Assembly (NCBI GenBank): GCA_022824945.1 | Contig: JAJDYX010000036.1 | Span: forward strand, 1-64,000 | DNA length: 64,000 bases | Source of the DNA: Candidatus Latescibacterota bacterium | GTDB lineage: Bacteria; Latescibacterota; UBA2968 | Reading direction: 5' to 3' | In this document: positions 17,857-27,429 of the stretch, piece after piece | Position numbering within the stretch: position 1 is the first letter of the stretch | Layout of the letters: every line of letters starts with the position of its first letter | The notes under the pieces: model-generated | The model's database searches: none | Told to the model about the DNA's origin: nothing | Seen by the model: only the letters and a program-made list of their open reading frames with translations | Position numbers and translations under genes: made by a program

Positions 17857-17887
17857 CGTGTGTCTCCTTTTTTTAGAAAAATGAGAT

Positions 17888-18130
17888 TCAAACAGTTGTG
17901 TACTCGTGTCCGGGAGGCGTGGAGATCGGCGTCAGCGTATATATCTTTCCCTGTCGTGCTGCTGCCTCAATGTCCCCACGGCGAAGAGCTGTCCTTACCT
18001 CGTCGAGCTTGTAAGCGTCTTGTAGTGAAAGGTAGGGCGACCACTCATCCTCGGTTTCCAATAACTCGACATCAACCTCAGCGACATACTGACCTTCATG
18101 AATCAGTTTTGTACGGCTTCGTTTTTTCAT
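17888..18130 (-). CDS. Small acidic/basic protein, partner of the DUF4258 protein
   Basis: 80 aa. The N-terminus is basic (MKKRSRTKLIHEGQYVAEVDV) and the middle reads YKLDEVRTALRRGDIEAAAR-QG. This layout is often found directly downstream of DUF4258 proteins, and the pair is frequently annotated as toxin-antitoxin-like. Here the ATG overlaps the upstream TGA by one base (TGATG), so translation is coupled. Which partner would be toxic cannot be told from sequence. Confidence 0.6.
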   Translation of the reverse strand: MKKRSRTKLIHEGQYVAEVDVELLETEDEWSPYLSLQDAYKLDEVRTALRRGDIEAAARQGKIYTLTPISTPPGHEYTTV

Positions 18131-18450
18131 CAGCGTCTCCTGAGAAAGTCATTTTCCCATAACTCTATATCTGGCCTATAAGCCGTTACCAGAACCGCAG
18201 GGCTGGCATGGCCTTTCGGTATCCCCCAGACAACATGGACCGGCTGATTGTTAGTGTCCCGTTGAAGCACGAGCACACAAGGACCTTTTGGATAGTGCGG
18301 ATAATCTTCCACAACGACGGCATCAGTGATCCCCTCTACCAATTCCCGAGCTAAGAGACCATCCTCCGAAAGTTCACTGTACCCGTGGTCTGAAACACGC
18401 ACTTCGTCTTTTTGGATCAATATCTGGATATTTACAAGCGTTTCGCTCAA
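18130..18450 (-). CDS. DUF4258 domain-containing protein
   Basis: 106 aa. Carries VSDHGYSELSEDGLLARELV, a VVEDYPHYP segment and PVHVVWG...AVLVTAYRPD with a final W, the DUF4258 pattern. Family members are small proteins usually paired with an 80-residue partner, here directly downstream. TTG at 18450 follows GAGAG. It sits 36 bp after the NhaC-type gene on the same strand. Confidence 0.75.
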   Translation of the reverse strand: MSETLVNIQILIQKDEVRVSDHGYSELSEDGLLARELVEGITDAVVVEDYPHYPKGPCVLVLQRDTNNQPVHVVWGIPKGHASPAVLVTAYRPDIELWENDFLRRR

Positions 18451-18486
18451 CAGATTCTCTCATTTTTTGAACGAGTTAGAATCTCA

Positions 18487-20211
18487 TTACGCTGTGAAGA
18501 AAGCGACGACGGTCCAGCAAATTGCGGCGAGACCAGCGGCGATAGAGGCTTGTGGGATTTGCGTTTTGACGTGATCCATCAGGTCGCACCCCGTACACAT
18601 AGAACTGAGAACCGTAGTATCCGAAATGGGTGAGCACTGATCGCCGTAAACACTACCATCTATAACAGCGGCAAAACACAGCGTCATAAAAAGTTCGGGA
18701 TGTGACAGGCCATTTGCTGTTGCGACCGCCCAGGCCAGTGGCATAGCCAGAGGGAAAGCAACCGCATACGTGCCCCAACTCGTACCTGTGGAAAAGGCAA
18801 TCGCCATCGTGAGAAGTTGGAGCAGAACCGGCAAAATGAAATATGGAATGGTATCCCCGAGTTGCTCGACCAAAAAGATGCCTCCACCCGTTTCCTTGCT
18901 GATACCGCCAATGGTAATAGCGAGCAAGAGAATAACCGAGCCGAGCACCACGCCTTTGAGACCATCGTGAAAACCCGCGACAATATCTTTCAACGACATG
19001 CCCTTGGCAAGCGCCATACCCACGGCTATCAGAAGCGCGATGCCAAAAGCCCATTGCACATTGGGTGACTCATAAATAATAAAAGTCCCGATAGCAACGG
19101 CGATAAGCGCGCCCAGAGGCAGGAAAAACTCGAGAACATGAGGCGTGTAGCCTTCGGGCACATTGCTTCCCTGCAATTCTTTGGCACTCAAGGGATCGGC
19201 ATCATCGGCGTCGAGTTGTCCGGTCTCTCGAGAGCGTTGCATAGCCTCCTTGAGTTGCTTGCCCAAAAAGAGGGGTTTTTCAATACTGAGCAAGAACGTG
19301 CCCAACACGGCAAAAATCGCGTAAAAGCAGAACGGAACACTCTTAAAAAAGAAGAGAAGGCGGTCGGCTTCGGTAGCTAAAAAACTGACGCCAGCGACGA
19401 AGATAAAAGCCTGAACATAGCCGGGCCAGGCGTTGAAAGCGAGTTGTGAGGCAATCGGTGAAGCGGTCGAATCGACGATGTACGCAAGTTCTTCGTGGCT
19501 AATTTTTTCCTTATCTGCAATGGGTTTGACAGTCGTACCGACCAGCACCGTACTGACAGTGCCGCCCTGAAAGAAGATGACACCGAGCATCCAGGCGACG
19601 AGCTTGGCACTCTTGGGACCGCGAACAAAACGCACGGTCATAAACTCGGCAAAAGCTTGCGCCGCACCCGTGCGCGACCATATTCCCATAAGCCCGCCCA
19701 GGAGCCACAAATAGAGCAATAAGATACTCGCGGCATTTGAGGTTGATAATGAGGGAATTAAAACCTCACCTGTAAAGTCATATCGCGTCAAAATAAGCGC
19801 GCCAGAAATAATACCACCCAAAAGTGCTGTGACGGGTTCCTTGGTAATCCAGCACAAAAGCACAGCCACCACCGCGGGCAGCAATGACCAGTAGCCCCAG
19901 TGGTGCTTTGCGAGGAGTTGATAATATTTTGTTTCTCCATCTTCTACCGATGAGACAAATTCCTCTTTGATCGGAGGCGTTTCGCTGGAGCCGTGTATTC
20001 TCGAGGGATTGAGTTGGGCTTGTTCAATCGGCACCGCATCGAAATACGCGGGTTTTCCTCTGTAGGTGTAATACAGATTGCCGCTATCGTCCGTAAGCGC
20101 GTGTAAAGTGATTTGCTCAACAGTCCAGGTAGGCGGCACAGTTGATCCCACAATCCATGATATGATTATGGCAATAGCAAAAATGACGAAGTTGCGAATA
20201 CCTTTGGACAT
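18487..20211 (-). CDS. NhaC-family Na+/H+ antiporter-like membrane protein
   Basis: 574 aa with about 12 hydrophobic helices. Matches the NhaC/antiporter family: [47 protein letters not shown] and [14 protein letters not shown] (the conserved D-x-C/G-S-P-I-S-DT segment). It exchanges Na+ for H+ or a related organic/cation substrate. An N-terminal TM helix precedes a periplasmic loop (about 25-120) that is longer than usual. ATG at 20211 follows CCGGAGGAAG; an upstream in-frame start 26 codons earlier lacks one. Confidence 0.8.
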   Translation of the reverse strand: MSKGIRNFVIFAIAIIISWIVGSTVPPTWTVEQITLHALTDDSGNLYYTYRGKPAYFDAVPIEQAQLNPSRIHGSSETPPIKEEFVSSVEDGETKYYQLLAKHHWGYWSLLPAVVAVLLCWITKEPVTALLGGIISGALILTRYDFTGEVLIPSLSTSNAASILLLYLWLLGGLMGIWSRTGAAQAFAEFMTVRFVRGPKSAKLVAWMLGVIFFQGGTVSTVLVGTTVKPIADKEKISHEELAYIVDSTASPIASQLAFNAWPGYVQAFIFVAGVSFLATEADRLLFFFKSVPFCFYAIFAVLGTFLLSIEKPLFLGKQLKEAMQRSRETGQLDADDADPLSAKELQGSNVPEGYTPHVLEFFLPLGALIAVAIGTFIIYESPNVQWAFGIALLIAVGMALAKGMSLKDIVAGFHDGLKGVVLGSVILLLAITIGGISKETGGGIFLVEQLGDTIPYFILPVLLQLLTMAIAFSTGTSWGTYAVAFPLAMPLAWAVATANGLSHPELFMTLCFAAVIDGSVYGDQCSPISDTTVLSSMCTGCDLMDHVKTQIPQASIAAGLAAICWTVVAFFTA

Positions 20212-20333
20212 AAACTTCCTCCGGAATAAGAGAATAAAAAACGCGGCGAAAAGATACCTCAAAATAAGGTGGAAAAATACACTTGTCAATTGCTTTGGTA
20301 CAGGATGAGCAAGGGAAAATGGGATAAAACAAG

Positions 20334-20361
20334 TTGACTTTGTGCATAAGTTTGTTACATT
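20334..20361 (+). promoter_or_regulatory. Sigma-70 promoter for the 63-aa zinc-ribbon protein
   Basis: TTGACT (20334-20339) and TACATT (20356-20361) with a 16 bp spacer. The overlapping CATTAT at 20358-20363 gives an 18 bp spacer. About 105 bp upstream of the start at 20466. Confidence 0.6.
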
Positions 20362-20465
20362 ATCTTCAAATTTACCCTTTGGCCATAATCAACTCTGTTT
20401 ATGGCTGAAAGAATTGTGTGCATGGCGGGATTTTTAACGACGCCGGTGGATTAGAGGAGGGTTTT

Positions 20466-20657
20466 ATGGAGCAAGCGTTTCCACAGTGTTTGAAGTGCAA
20501 CACGGGTATATTGCTACCGCTGTCGGATTATGGGCGCGAAGGGGCATCTATCATGTACAAAGCATGGGTATGCAACAATCCCAACTGCGGATTTAATTTG
20601 CGGATTGACAACGGTGAAATTAGCACGGGTCGGAATATTACCGAGTCCTACAAGTAA
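20466..20657 (+). CDS. Small zinc-ribbon protein, function unknown
   Basis: 63 aa. Two metal-binding pairs: CLKC near residue 8 and CNNPNC near residue 36, a C-x2-C / C-x4-C zinc ribbon. Short hydrophilic N- and C-termini. The ATG at 20466 follows GAGGAGGG. It is isolated with its own promoter and terminator. The domain could bind RNA, DNA or a protein; nothing identifies a partner. Confidence 0.8.
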   Translation: MEQAFPQCLKCNTGILLPLSDYGREGASIMYKAWVCNNPNCGFNLRIDNGEISTGRNITESYK

Positions 20658-20662
20658 AACTG

Positions 20663-20703
20663 CCATTTCGGTGGGGAATACCTTGCCGAAATGGTTGTTT
20701 TTT
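20663..20703 (+). terminator. Rho-independent terminator after the 63-aa gene
   Basis: CCATTTCGG (20663-20671) and CCGAAATGG (20686-20694) form a 9 bp stem, then TTGTTTTTT. Confidence 0.85.
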
Positions 20704-20824
20704 CCCCTTACCGGTTTGCCGTTTCACCTTCTCCCAAAAGGGCGGCACCGGTTTCTTTCTTTTTTCGTTTCCCCTTCGTCTGTCGATACACTCCCCTCAT
20801 TTCCCCAACAGCTAATACATACTT

Positions 20825-21874
20825 ATGAGCATTTTTGATCGGCCCATTTTAGGTATTGAAACATCCTGCGACGAAACTGCAGCTGCCGTGGTAGCCGATG
20901 GACATATCTATTCCAACGCAATTTTTTCCCAAACAGAACACAGCCTCTACGGCGGCGTGGTGCCCGAATTGGCATCTCGCAACCACATACGAACACTCCT
21001 GCCCGTCGTCGATCAGGCACTTTCAGAAGCCGACTTAGGACTGGACGACTTAGGTGGTATTGCTGTGACACAGGGGCCCGGTCTGGTGGGGTGTCTGCTT
21101 GTGGGCATTTCCGTGGGGAAAGGGCTTGCACTGGGTTCGGGGCTGCCTCTTGTGGGCGTGCATCACATCGAAGGACATTTATTTGCAGGCAGTATGGCGC
21201 ATCCCGACCTGGTACCGCCTTTTATGGCGCTGGTGGTTTCGGGAGGGCATACGGAATTGATTTATGTCTGTGCATGGGGTAATTACGAGCGCTGGGGGCG
21301 CACGCGCGACGATGCCGCAGGCGAAGCATTTGATAAAGTGGCTAAAATACTGGGGCTATTGCGCGAGGGAGAGGTCACCATGGGCGGACCGCGTATTTCG
21401 ATGCTTGCCGAAGAGGGAAATCCCGATGCCTTTGATTTTCCGCGTGCGTTGATCAACAATCCGGGATTTGATTTTAGTTTTAGCGGGTTAAAAACGTCTG
21501 TACTCTATCGGATTCGCGATCTCGCCGTAGAGAATATTGAAGCTATCCGAGCGAATATTGCGGCGAGTTTTCAGGCGGCTGTAGTCGATGTACTGGTGGA
21601 TAAGACACTCAGAGCAGCGCGAGAAGCAAGTACAGAGCGGGTATTGCTTTCGGGTGGCGTCGCCGCCAATCGCGCGCTGCGGGCGCAACTCGATGACAGA
21701 GCCTCTAAATTCGGGATGGGTGTATTTTATCCGCCGACGGCCCTGTGTACAGACAATGCGGCGATGATTGCTGGCGCAGGTGCTTTTCGCCTGGCCCGAG
21801 GTGAAGTTGCCAGGGGTAATTTGAATGCGGCTCCGCGGTTGCCGCTGCCTGGGCTACGCGAGCGACAGGTATAA
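20825..21874 (+). CDS. tsaD: tRNA N6-adenosine threonylcarbamoyltransferase TsaD
   Basis: 349 aa. ASKHA-fold motifs: IETSCDETAAAVV at the N-terminus, HHIEGH (metal ligands, about residue 112), VSGGHTELI, FDKVAK, LSGGVAANRALR and CTDNAAMIAG. TsaD with TsaB/E transfers threonylcarbamoyl to A37 of ANN-decoding tRNAs. The length is as in E. coli. There is no clear Shine-Dalgarno before the ATG at 20825. A VWA protein starts 2 bp after its stop. Confidence 0.95.
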   Translation: MSIFDRPILGIETSCDETAAAVVADGHIYSNAIFSQTEHSLYGGVVPELASRNHIRTLLPVVDQALSEADLGLDDLGGIAVTQGPGLVGCLLVGISVGKGLALGSGLPLVGVHHIEGHLFAGSMAHPDLVPPFMALVVSGGHTELIYVCAWGNYERWGRTRDDAAGEAFDKVAKILGLLREGEVTMGGPRISMLAEEGNPDAFDFPRALINNPGFDFSFSGLKTSVLYRIRDLAVENIEAIRANIAASFQAAVVDVLVDKTLRAAREASTERVLLSGGVAANRALRAQLDDRASKFGMGVFYPPTALCTDNAAMIAGAGAFRLARGEVARGNLNAAPRLPLPGLRERQV

Positions 21875-21876
21875 CA

Positions 21877-24021
21877 ATGCTGCGCGATATTGGGTTTTCC
21901 ATCTCAGACGGATGGCTGCTATTACTCGTTGGCTGCGCCGGAATCTATCTTGCTTTTTTAATGTATCGCTCGCGCCTTACGGGCATACATCGATTGTTGC
22001 TGGGCGTACGCGTCGTAGCACTCGTTTTGTTAATTGGCCTTTTAATGGAGCCGATTCTTGAGCTGACGTTGCACACGCAGCGTTTGCCCTTAGTCGCCGT
22101 GCTCATCGACGATAGCGAAAGCATGAAAATAGCAGATGGCGATACCGCGCGTTTTGAAGTTGCAAAAGCCGTGCTAGCCGATCCCACACTCAAAAATTTG
22201 CGCGCTCGCGCCCGGGTGACACAGTTTCGGTTTTCCGATGTTTTAACACCCCTGCGCGAGGAAGAAGAACTTACCTGGACTGGGCGAGCGACTGATCTGG
22301 CAGGGGCATTAGATGGATTGCGCGAGCGTACAATGGGTGAAGGGCTTGCTGCAGTGGTACTCATCTCAGACGGCGGACAAAATTTGGGTGGGCGCCCCGA
22401 GCGGGCAGCGGTCGATCTGGGCGCGCCTGTACTCGCGGTGGGAACAGGTGACCCGGTTGCACCCAAAGATATATCCATAGTATCGGCGGTTATTGATCCC
22501 CTGGGCTATGTGGGCAGGTCGCTTGTGATGCAAGTCCGCGTGCTTGCTTCCGGGTTTGAACGGGTGCGCGAGCAGGTACGCGTACTCCTGGATGATCGGG
22601 AAGTGAGTGCCCAAACCATTGCGCTGTCCGATGGCGAGCAGGCCCTTGAATTTGAGATCAGACCCGAGCGATCCGGACGGCATGCATTTTCAGTGCAGAT
22701 TGCGGCACAGGCAGGCGAGCGCACAGTGGGCAACAACCGCGTAATGGTCTCGACAGATGTGCTCGAAAGCCGCGTGCGAATTTTAATACTTGCGGGCAGT
22801 CCGAGTGCCGATCTGGGCTATTTGCGGCGTGTGCTACAGGAAGATGCCAATCTGGAAGTTGAAGTGCTGGTACGCACATTGACGGCCGGATGGCAAAGAG
22901 ATGTGCATCGCGCGCTGCGCTCATTGGACGAGCGCGATATTGTCGTGTTGATCAACGCGCCCTACGAAGCACTTGCAGGTATGCCAGAGCAGACACTTGT
23001 CGCCTTTGTGCAAAAAGGCGGGGGGTTGTTGACCCTGGGGGGCAATGCCGCTTTTGGTGATGGTTATGCGCGCTCGGCATTGGCCGATGTTTTGCCCGTG
23101 CAATTTTTGGGATCGTCAGACACATTTCAAGAACGCGCTTTTGCCCTTTCGTTTCCCGATTCTCGCCACCCTATCTTGCGCGTATCCGACGATCCATTAG
23201 GCGACCGCGATGCCTGGGAGGCATTGCCGCCACTTCTGTCTTATAATCGCGTGGGAACTGCTGTTTCCAACGCAACTGTGTTAGCGCATCATCCCACAGA
23301 GCGCATTGATGGTAAACCGATGCCCGTACTGGCAATTCGCCGCGCAGGTGCGGGAAAAACCGCGACTGTAGCCTATCAAACATTTTGGCGTCACGGTCTG
23401 ATGATGTGGGGCGACGGCAAAACCGATGCTGTGGCACGCGCATTTTGGAAAAATATGGTGCGCTGGCTGGTCACGCGCGACGAGGTCTCACGCCTAAAAA
23501 TCATGACTGAAAAGCCCACGTATCGAAGCGGCGAGACAGTCGCGGTACACGCAAGCGTTTTTGACCGTCTATTGCAGCCGCGTCCAGGCGCACGGGTTCT
23601 CGCGCGAGTCGGCGACAGCCTGGGTGTAAGAGAAGCTCTCCTGCGTGATTTGGGCGGTGGACGGTATGCTGGCAATTTGGGGCGTTTTCCACAAGGCGAT
23701 TACGAACTGCAAGTGCAGGCACGGGCCGATGATGGTGATCTGGGCACGGGCCTGGGGCGTTTTACTGTGGGAAGATACAGCCTGGAATATGAAACCGTGC
23801 GCATGCGCGCCGAACTGCTCAGCGATATTGCTACGCGCAGTGGTGGGCAATATGTGAGACCGGGTGATCTGAAGACCGTGCTCGATTCGCTTATTCTGGC
23901 TCCTGAGCCTGTTATCACCCACCACCGGTTCAGGTTGTGGGGACATGAGTGGCCGTTATTTGTACTGGTGGGGCTCCTGGTATTTGAATGGACTATTCGA
24001 CGAAGATGGGGGATGGTATAA
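21877..24021 (+). CDS. Membrane protein with VWA domain (BatA-like/glutamine-amidotransferase-like family)
   Basis: 714 aa. Two TM helices at about 12-30 and 40-60, then a VWA-type segment with LIDDSESMK (MIDAS-like D-x-S-x-S) and a GRATDL segment. The next section (about 300-500) resembles the DUF1355/glutamine amidotransferase-like region of large inner-membrane proteins with VRILILAGSPSADLGYLRRVL. It ends in a C-terminal TM helix and an RRRW tail. Such proteins are often near Bat/MoxR complexes for envelope stress, but no MoxR or BatB is seen here. It starts 2 bp after TsaD. Confidence 0.75.
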   Translation: MLRDIGFSISDGWLLLLVGCAGIYLAFLMYRSRLTGIHRLLLGVRVVALVLLIGLLMEPILELTLHTQRLPLVAVLIDDSESMKIADGDTARFEVAKAVLADPTLKNLRARARVTQFRFSDVLTPLREEEELTWTGRATDLAGALDGLRERTMGEGLAAVVLISDGGQNLGGRPERAAVDLGAPVLAVGTGDPVAPKDISIVSAVIDPLGYVGRSLVMQVRVLASGFERVREQVRVLLDDREVSAQTIALSDGEQALEFEIRPERSGRHAFSVQIAAQAGERTVGNNRVMVSTDVLESRVRILILAGSPSADLGYLRRVLQEDANLEVEVLVRTLTAGWQRDVHRALRSLDERDIVVLINAPYEALAGMPEQTLVAFVQKGGGLLTLGGNAAFGDGYARSALADVLPVQFLGSSDTFQERAFALSFPDSRHPILRVSDDPLGDRDAWEALPPLLSYNRVGTAVSNATVLAHHPTERIDGKPMPVLAIRRAGAGKTATVAYQTFWRHGLMMWGDGKTDAVARAFWKNMVRWLVTRDEVSRLKIMTEKPTYRSGETVAVHASVFDRLLQPRPGARVLARVGDSLGVREALLRDLGGGRYAGNLGRFPQGDYELQVQARADDGDLGTGLGRFTVGRYSLEYETVRMRAELLSDIATRSGGQYVRPGDLKTVLDSLILAPEPVITHHRFRLWGHEWPLFVLVGLLVFEWTIRRRWGMV

Positions 24022-24878
24022 TGGGTGGAATACAAAAAACAAAAAAGAAGCTGTACACAGTAATCTATGCTCTGTTTTGTTGCACAGCCTCGCTAACTTT
24101 GGATGCCTCTGCACAGGTGGTGATCAACGAGGTGATGGCACGGCCCGCCGATGGACCAGAGTGGGTAGAACTGTACAACCGCTCGTCAGACGCAATTCAT
24201 CTATCCGGGTGGACGCTATCCGATTTGCGAACAACGGGACAATTTAAAGCAGGTGCAATCATTGATGGTGGAGGATATGTGATCGTCGCAGAAGACGTAG
24301 ATGCTGTTGGCCTGCAATATCCCGGCCTCAATGTTCCCGTCTTGTCGCTTACCCGCTGGCCCCGGCTAAATAATGGAGGCGATGGCCTCATTTTGCGCGA
24401 TGCGACGGCAACGCTTGTTGATAGCATCTTTTATCCGGCACAAACAACTGCTATAAGTCTGGAACGCATTGATCTCACTGTAGCGGGAGATCAGAATAAC
24501 TGGCTCGACAGCCAGGACCCACGGGGTGCGACTCCTGGAACCGCAAATAGCGTTCAGTTTAACGACGACATAGCGGAGTTATCTGTGGCGGTTGCCCCCA
24601 ATCCCTTTGTCGATCAAGTCGCCATTACATATCGGGTGCCCTCCCCCAGACTCCACGCAAATTTGTGGGTGTTTGATCGCACGGGTAGGCGCGTGGCATC
24701 CTTACTTAAAAGCGTTGAAAGTGGCAGTCAGCGCGTTGTTAATTGGGATGGGAGCAACGATAATGGACAAATTTTGAAGCCCGGTATTTATGTTATTTAC
24801 CTGGAAGTAGGCACGCCAGAAGGCAAATTATTCCGCGCCCGAAAGCCTGTGGTGCTGGCAAGAGGAATAAGTCAATAA
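24021..24878 (+). CDS. Lamin-tail-domain secreted protein with C-terminal FlgD/T9SS-like Ig fold
   Basis: 285 aa. Signal-like hydrophobic N-terminus (YTVIYALFCCTASLTLDASA), then a lamin-tail beta domain: VVINEVMARPADGPEWVELYN, LSGWTLSD and PGTANS. The C-terminus (about 195-285) is an FlgD-like/T9SS-type Ig segment with NPFVDQVAITYRV, LWVFDRTGRRVA and PGIYVIYLE. Extracellular/periplasmic scaffold or sorting function is plausible. The start overlaps the previous stop by one base (TAATG), so it is coupled to the VWA protein. Confidence 0.8.
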   Translation: MGGIQKTKKKLYTVIYALFCCTASLTLDASAQVVINEVMARPADGPEWVELYNRSSDAIHLSGWTLSDLRTTGQFKAGAIIDGGGYVIVAEDVDAVGLQYPGLNVPVLSLTRWPRLNNGGDGLILRDATATLVDSIFYPAQTTAISLERIDLTVAGDQNNWLDSQDPRGATPGTANSVQFNDDIAELSVAVAPNPFVDQVAITYRVPSPRLHANLWVFDRTGRRVASLLKSVESGSQRVVNWDGSNDNGQILKPGIYVIYLEVGTPEGKLFRARKPVVLARGISQ

Positions 24879-24933
24879 AACCGATGTCCCCACATCGGAT
24901 ATATTCTCCCCTTTGATGCTGTGAGGAACAAAT

Positions 24934-27429
24934 ATGGAACAGTCATCGAAGGCATTACCTGAGACACAAAAAGATCAACTGGCATTACCCTTTCAAATTT
25001 TAGGTGTGTGCTTGATTGCTATCGCACTATTGATGGCTTTGAGCTTACTATCGCACTCGCCAGAGGACCCGCCCAATTCGACGCGTCCCAACGAGTTGGC
25101 ACAAAATCTGGTCGGGTGGCTCGGCGCACACGTCTCCTACCACTTGCTATTTAGCGTGGGCTATGGTGCTTACGCACTGATTGTGTTGGTAGTTGTGTGG
25201 GGGTGGAACCACCTCAGGATGTCGAGCGTCAGATCACTTGTGATGTACAGTGTCATCCTGTTTTCACTAATGGTGATCTACTGTGGCGCGACAGGCGTGC
25301 TTTTTTGGGAGAGGCCCACAATGGCCTGGAAATTGGGAGGTTGGTTGGGCTTTATGCTATCGTCTTCCCTGCTGGTGCCCTATTTGGGTACTGTTGGTTC
25401 TTATATTTCTTTGGCAACGCTATTTGTGGTGTTGTTGATGGTTGCCACCGATATTCCGTTTAACCGAATACCCGAATGGACTTTTTTAAAAAAGCGCGCA
25501 GATAAATCCGATAATAACGGGACATCGCCCGAAGTGGTACGAGTTGAGGACACCGATCAAAAAAAAAATATAATTAAAGAAGAAATTATTGCCGATCCCA
25601 TTTTAAATGGTTGGAAAAAGGGCGAATTGGCCGAGGCACCCAAACCCGATATCTCTGAAGACATCGATGAACTATTAGAGAAGCACACAAAAAAGACAGT
25701 TGCTGATCCCATTCCAGATATGGCTCAAGTTGATTCGGAAGAAAACCAATTGGCCGAGATGCCCAAATCTGAGATTGCCGATGACGAGTCGGAAAAAAAA
25801 GAAGATACAATTGCTGACCCCATTCCAGATGTGGCACGGGTTGAGCGAGAAGAAGACGAATTGCCTGAGGTGGAATTTGAAATAGTAGATGAAACGCCTG
25901 AGCCAGAGCCTGAACCTGTTCCTTCAAAACCCAAAAAGAAAAAGAAAATTGTGCGCAAGCGATCTTCGACATATTTGTTGCCCAATTTGAAGCTGTTGGA
26001 AGCCCCCCCTCCAGGTGATGGGATTATAGACCGGGAAACCCTGTTTAAAGGGGCACAGGCGTTGGAACAAAGCCTGAGCAATTTTGGCGTTCAGGGCAAA
26101 GTAGTACAGGTCAATCCCGGGCCTGTTATTACGACATATGAAGTTGCACCACCCCCAGGCGTGAAAGTCAGCAAAATTGTCGGCCTTGCAGACGATCTCG
26201 CCCTCGTGATGAAAGCGCAAAGCATTCGCATTCAGGCTCCCATTCCCGGAAAAGCTGCGGTCGGCATTGAAGTGCCCAATCCAGAACCCTATACGGTCTT
26301 CTTAAAAGAAATTTTGGAATCGCGCGCATTTGAGCAGTCCGATTCAAAATTGATGCTCGGACTCGGCAAAACAGCTACGGGTGAGTCTTATTGTGCCGAC
26401 TTGGCAAAAATGCCGCACTTGTTAATTGCTGGCGCGACCGGGTCTGGCAAGTCGGGATGTATCAATGCATTGATTTCCAGTATTTTGTTCCGTTGCACAC
26501 CAGAAGAAGTGCGTTTTATTATGGTGGATCCCAAAATGCTGGAATTGTCAATTTACAACGATATTCCGCATCTCCTCGCCCCCGTTGTCGTCGATCCCAA
26601 AATGGCATCGGATGCGCTCAAGTGGGTGGTATCGGAGATGGAGAACCGATATCGCACGATGGCGCAGTTTACAGCACGCAATATTACTGATTTCAATGCC
26701 AAGATGGTGCGGCTGCGGCAGGAAGCACCCACCGAGGAAGACCGCGACGAAATTCCCGATGCCTTGCCCTATATTGTCGTGGTGATCGATGAATTGGCCG
26801 ATTTGATGATGACTGCACCGAGCGATATTGAAAGCTCACTGGCGCGATTGGCACAAATGGCCCGCGCTGTGGGCATCCATCTCATTATTGCAACCCAGCG
26901 TCCCTCAGTAAATGTGATTACGGGAACAATCAAAGCCAATTTTCCAACGCGTATTGCATTTCGCGTGGCATCCAAGGTCGATTCGCGCACAATTATTGAC
27001 GCCAATGGCGGTGAAAAACTCCTGGGACGAGGAGATATGCTATTTTTGCCTCCAGGACAACCAGAACCCATTCGCCTTCACGGTGCGTGGATCGATACCG
27101 AAGAAACCGAACAATTAGTGGCCTGGGTGAGCGATCAGGATGTCGAACTCGATAGAGTTGAATTTGAAGGCGAAAATAGCGATCTTTCTGTTGTCGATAA
27201 TGAGCGCGATGCCCGGTTTGATGAGGCATTGCGATTGGTGGTTATCCACCAGCAGGGCTCGGCATCGCTCCTGCAGCGCCGGATGAAGGTCGGATACTCG
27301 CGGGCTGCACGCCTTGTTGACGAACTCGAAGCCGCCGGTATTGTTGGTCCACCCAATGGATCGAGCAAAGGACGCGAAGTCCTCGTTGACGAAAACTATT
27401 TAGAGGAACTCGAGGAGTTGGATGTATGA
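24934..27429 (+). CDS. ftsK: DNA translocase FtsK/SpoIIIE
   Basis: 831 aa. Four TM helices in residues 25-185, an acidic linker (about 190-340) with repeated (I/V)ADPI segments, then the motor: Walker A GATGSGKS (about residue 500), Walker B VVVIDELADL, and a winged-helix gamma domain (about 755-831) with YSRAARLVDELEAAGIVG that would recognise KOPS-type sequences. FtsK pumps chromosome ends to the septum and activates dif recombination. Length is typical for FCB members. Its TGA overlaps the LolA ATG by four bases. Confidence 0.95.
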   Translation: MEQSSKALPETQKDQLALPFQILGVCLIAIALLMALSLLSHSPEDPPNSTRPNELAQNLVGWLGAHVSYHLLFSVGYGAYALIVLVVVWGWNHLRMSSVRSLVMYSVILFSLMVIYCGATGVLFWERPTMAWKLGGWLGFMLSSSLLVPYLGTVGSYISLATLFVVLLMVATDIPFNRIPEWTFLKKRADKSDNNGTSPEVVRVEDTDQKKNIIKEEIIADPILNGWKKGELAEAPKPDISEDIDELLEKHTKKTVADPIPDMAQVDSEENQLAEMPKSEIADDESEKKEDTIADPIPDVARVEREEDELPEVEFEIVDETPEPEPEPVPSKPKKKKKIVRKRSSTYLLPNLKLLEAPPPGDGIIDRETLFKGAQALEQSLSNFGVQGKVVQVNPGPVITTYEVAPPPGVKVSKIVGLADDLALVMKAQSIRIQAPIPGKAAVGIEVPNPEPYTVFLKEILESRAFEQSDSKLMLGLGKTATGESYCADLAKMPHLLIAGATGSGKSGCINALISSILFRCTPEEVRFIMVDPKMLELSIYNDIPHLLAPVVVDPKMASDALKWVVSEMENRYRTMAQFTARNITDFNAKMVRLRQEAPTEEDRDEIPDALPYIVVVIDELADLMMTAPSDIESSLARLAQMARAVGIHLIIATQRPSVNVITGTIKANFPTRIAFRVASKVDSRTIIDANGGEKLLGRGDMLFLPPGQPEPIRLHGAWIDTEETEQLVAWVSDQDVELDRVEFEGENSDLSVVDNERDARFDEALRLVVIHQQGSASLLQRRMKVGYSRAARLVDELEAAGIVGPPNGSSKGREVLVDENYLEELEELDV

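Noticed and set aside
17764..18162. 132-codon plus-strand frame
   Set aside because: Overlaps the small membrane peptide and the DUF4258 partner on the other strand, with poor composition.
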